64,000 nucleotides of DNA from Baylisascaris procyonis (taxonomy: Eukaryota > Nematoda > Chromadorea > Rhabditida > Ascarididae), in the NCBI GenBank assembly GCA_037389465.1, contig JAZARR010000179.1, positions 5,552,501 through 5,616,500 of the forward strand. Direction: 5' to 3'. Shown here piece after piece: positions 60,056-64,000 of this stretch (position 1 is its first letter; every line of letters begins with the position of its first letter). The position numbers were made by a program, and so were the translations under genes. The notes beneath the pieces were generated by a model. It did not search any database, was not told the DNA's origin, and was given only the letters and a program-made list of their open reading frames with translations.

Positions 60056-63000
60056 TGTAAATAGTTATAAAAAATGTGCAAATTTTCTCCGCTTCGTGCT
60101 TGCTTGAGCAATTAGGAGAGCATTTTATACGATGAAAATCGATCCACATTAACGGCGCCAGTTTTACTCATATATAAGTGAAGTTCAGAGAAGACTACTT
60201 AATCGTAGAAGAGACCATGAGTTTGTGAGTGCAGTAAAAGCTTGTTTTGAAGGCAAACAAGTGCAAGGTGTGTCAGGTAGAACAGGATGGGAAATGGATT
60301 CCTCTGGCTACGTTCATCTGGTCAATCTGTTTCGTAAGCTATCAAAAAATAATAAGTGATATTCACATGTACATTTTAATCGAGCTAACTGTTTGTTTGA
60401 TTTTTTTTTTGTTCACCATAGTAGAACGATTACAGTATGCCTAGCATGATGTATCGCCTATTTGATCGCAAAATGCATGCAAATTTCTGGCTACATTTTT
60501 TATGCCTAGGACACTTTTAGACTTCACTGATAAACTGTCACTTCGATCTATTCAGAGGTCCACCCCCCTCCCTTCCCTCTTTCCTCGTGGATAGATTTCA
60601 GACACCAGACTCGGTGGCTGCTGGTTTGGTAGACGCTGGTTTGAAACTACTTATTTGACAAATATGAAACTTGCATCAATACACACGTCTTCTAGTCATA
60701 ATGAGCTTCCCCAAAATGCCAATTTGCATAAGTGAATCTAAATGCAATAAGCTTTCAGCATTATCTAAATTTCTCTCGATGAATCATTGCTAATAACTTG
60801 TCACGCCGTTATGATGTCTAAATGTCATCCTAATGATGTCTAAATGTAATAAATGTTATCAAACTAACGCCACGTCAAAGCAATGAAATAAATATATTAA
60901 AATGCATCATACTAAAAAAAAAAAAATTGGAAAAGTTCTTTACACTTAACAACCCGCATTATCAAGCACAAATCTACGGCAATGAAATATGCCAATTTGA
61001 AAAGACGACAATATTCAGTGAGGCGCTTCGCTCAGTCGCAAGAACCATTTCGCCATTTTAACCCATTTTTTTTTATCTCAACCGAAATTGATCCATATTT
61101 ATGCTTAAATTGTAAATTTCACTAGGGAATTGTGAAAGTGCGAATTTACCACGACTTTATTCGTTTTTCTATCTGAATTTTTCCTTTGCCGATGAACGTA
61201 CTTCAAGCATAAATGATCATCGATAGCTTATATTGTGCAAGAGTTCTCGGCCACCTTCATTGAATATCGGCTGATGCGGTCAAGTTTGCACATTCCATGC
61301 TGCTCAAGAGGAAGAACAATAGAGAAAGTTTGACAGACCGCTGTATCATATACCTATGCATCACAGATATTAGCGTATGCTTACAATGATGGACCTCTGT
61401 AGAACACTCACTAATGCAAAACGATAACAGAAGAGTCGCTATTGGAGTCGTTCTCATTCCGGAGCTCGTAACTTTGATAGGGGTGTTACAATGTCATGGA
61501 AGGTTTGAAATATGAAACGGCTCGATGAGGAAGTAGCGGAAATTACGAATCAAATAAGGACCTATTCGAGGACCGGAAATATTTTTATGACTCTTCCAGA
61601 ATAATCGTTAAATACACTATCCTTCCTAAGACAGATTATTTCCGTCAATAATTTCACCTCAGAAAATAGTGACGCAATAAAATTATTGAACAAAACGATA
61701 GCGAAGAGTCGCAGATGAGAGAATAGACTCGTCAGAAGCATTAAATGCAAAACTAATTTCGTCACTTTTAATGCATTTTTGCCTCGCACTTAAAAATCTC
61801 TAAGTAACATCGCTATATCCACATCGTCACGTTCAGGATGTGACGAGCTGATTTTGTAAAGATTAGATATAGGGAGAAGAATAAATGCCCACAGGAAACT
61901 CTCTCAATTTCACTTGCTCAAGATTTGTAAAAATCGTGGGAAGAATATTAAATGGAAGAGTAGTGAAATAAACACAAATTTTTTAGCAAATAATAAAATC
62001 TTGAGCAAATCAAAGAGTGTATGAGTAAATTAATATTTTCACTCTCTTTTCATACTCTTATCGCTAGGAGAATTTCAAAGAATCAGCGGAAGCATCACAT
62101 GAAATCCCATAAGAAATATTCTTTTAAGCAATCATTTTCTATGAAGATGATGCTACGCTTCGAAGATTGCAATAAACAGTTAGCTCGTTACCAACATATG
62201 AGTTATTGGTTGAAGTTGGAATATTTTTATTTTTTTTAAATCTCGCCTCTTATTTGCTAGAGGCGCATTTTCTTTTTTAATTGGAGGTCAGGCTACTATT
62301 TCAAGTGAAATGAAACATTCTGTATTTGTCCTCAATAATACGTGAGCTAAGGCTCCCCTATTCTTAGCGCTTAATTCTACACTGTGAAAGTTCGACTGCA
62401 TTTCTCTAAGTTGAGTAAGTAAATCCAACAACAAAAATATTTCCCCTATCGAAGTTATTTGCCACAGGCACTAATCATATGGTCTTTCAAAATCACCTGC
62501 ATTATGAGCTAAAAATAAGCAATGACGTATTCAATTAAGATAGAAATATTATCTATAAGGAAATATAAGCAAGATTAATATAGTTTCATAGCAATGTTCA
62601 TAAACATGCTTACTCAAGCATTAAATTAAACTTAAGCGACAGCTGGTAAATCCCACATAAACGAGTGAAGTCTATTGCCTTTCTCGGTGATCAATCTTCA
62701 TCTCTCACGAGATATCTTTCAAGTATCAATATTTTCGAAGAAAATAACAACTGTTTGATTACTTTCTAAGCTTGAAATTTTTCAAGGAAAAAAGCGCTGC
62801 AAAGGATTTTCTTATTTCAAAGATATCAGCAAATTTTTACAATTCCTCATTGCAAAACTGAAGTTGAAAATGATGATTTAAAATGTTGAAATGATTATGA
62901 ATGAATTATTCATTGTTGCCAATAAAACGCCGCAAAATTTATTGCAAATAAAATATAGAATCAGTGATGAGATTGCAAAAATGTTTGCAAGCCGATTGCA

Positions 63001-64000
63001 TGCAAATTTAAAAAAAAAAAACAAACTAAAACCTAATTAACAAAATGTTATTAAAAGTTATCAGAGGAGATTGTTTATTAAGTATTAGCATAATGAAATA
63101 GATGCAAATAATAAGTTTTTTAACAGTGCATTTAACTGCAATAGTGAGGCAACAATAACGAATATGAATTTTGTAATCGTGCCGATGAAATTATCGGATG
63201 CGAAATTCAATTAAAGTGAGATGAAGTGTTTAGAAGTGAAAGAGAGAGAAGAAGAAAACATTTTTTTGTTACAACATCATTGCGAATATTTGCATAAATG
63301 AAGCTATAAAAATATTACGGCTGTAGATTTAAGAAAATAAACGAAAGCATTGCATATCTGATTGCAAAATAAATATTTCATCTACTTATCTATATATCCC
63401 ACCTGTAACTCATCAGACATTTCTTGTTTATGCAGCTGTCATTGATAAAGTGATTTGTTGACGGTTTTGCAAACGCTTACTAGTTCTCCCCAAAAAAAAT
63501 CTACTCCGAAATTAAATATTATCTACTTAACATGAAATAGATAAGTCAATTGTACGATGGAAGTTCATTTGCAAATAACAATAAAAAATTGATCTCTGTC
63601 GTTATGAAGCTATTCCACATGGATGCTTCATGTATATCAACAGCTGCTTACATCAACTTAGAACAATTCTATCGTAACAGAAATATAACGCAACCATAAG
63701 AGGCGTCGAATGATTGTATACTCACATTTCATCGTATTTGTGGATCTCTTTCAAAGAAAAGATTTCTTTCTTATCACACAGTGTGAAGCGATTTGATCAG
63801 ATAAGTTTTCGTTTGATCGGAAATTAAAATATATGGCACTCTATTTGGTAGAAATCCAATTTCCTGAAGTATTAATGCGATCAACACATCAGCATAGTTA
63901 AGTCTCGGCGTGATAAGAAGTTAACGAAGAGAGGAAAGGAATAAATGTCTGCGCACCGTTCGAGAGGTCTCGACGAGCTGATGACAAATTAAGAGATCGT
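60056..64000. other. Gene-poor AT-rich right end
   Basis: No exon, RNA gene or mobile element recognised. A 15-bp word, ATGATGTCTAAATGT, is repeated at 60811-60825 and 60833-60847. TGCAA-rich sequence occurs at about 62930-63010. Short frames at 61257-61457, 61562-61789 and 62021-62239 have no motif. Confidence 0.6.

Overview
This is a piece of a nematode nuclear genome. It is AT-rich, its genes carry many introns with canonical GT/AG ends and U-rich TTTCAG-type acceptors, and both recognisable host genes resemble nematode families: a FAT-5/6/7-type stearoyl-CoA desaturase and an FMRFamide-receptor-type GPCR. Introns of up to 5.3 kb are long for Caenorhabditis and fit a parasitic clade better, but species cannot be decided from the sequence.

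Layout. 1-10.8 kb: gene-poor AT-rich DNA with microsatellites. 10.9-26.0 kb (+): nine-exon delta-9 acyl-CoA desaturase, 326 codons, complete and in phase at every junction. Its introns hold a near-perfect 51-bp palindrome and a 39-bp direct repeat. 26.0-30.3 kb: spacer between convergent genes, with a long (TA)n tract, a G-rich tract, an antisense pair of long ORFs and one copy of a dispersed repeat. 30.3-37.7 kb (-): seven-exon class A GPCR, 397 codons, complete and in phase at every junction. One of its introns holds a second, inverted copy of the dispersed repeat. 37.8-50.5 kb: gene-poor DNA with a 3x25-bp tandem repeat, a GC-richer solo-LTR-like segment and a second long (TA)n tract. 50.5-59.1 kb (+): a complete, apparently very young BEL/Pao LTR retrotransposon with a CCAAA target-site duplication, nearly identical LTRs and one uninterrupted 2488-codon gag-protease-RT-RNaseH-integrase-envelope-like frame. 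59.7-60.06 kb: eroded 3' end of what looks like a non-LTR retrotransposon. 60.1-64 kb: nothing recognisable.

The two host genes have no obvious functional link: one is lipid metabolism in the ER, the other neuropeptide signalling at the plasma membrane. The strongest leads are the retrotransposon's LTR architecture (29-bp repeats differing by exactly three units, all frames open, polyprotein C-terminus encoded in U3), the GPCR's joint loss of both conserved disulphide cysteines and of NPxxY, and the dispersed repeat that preserves a short peptide in two inverted copies. All calls come from reading the sequence; no database search was run.
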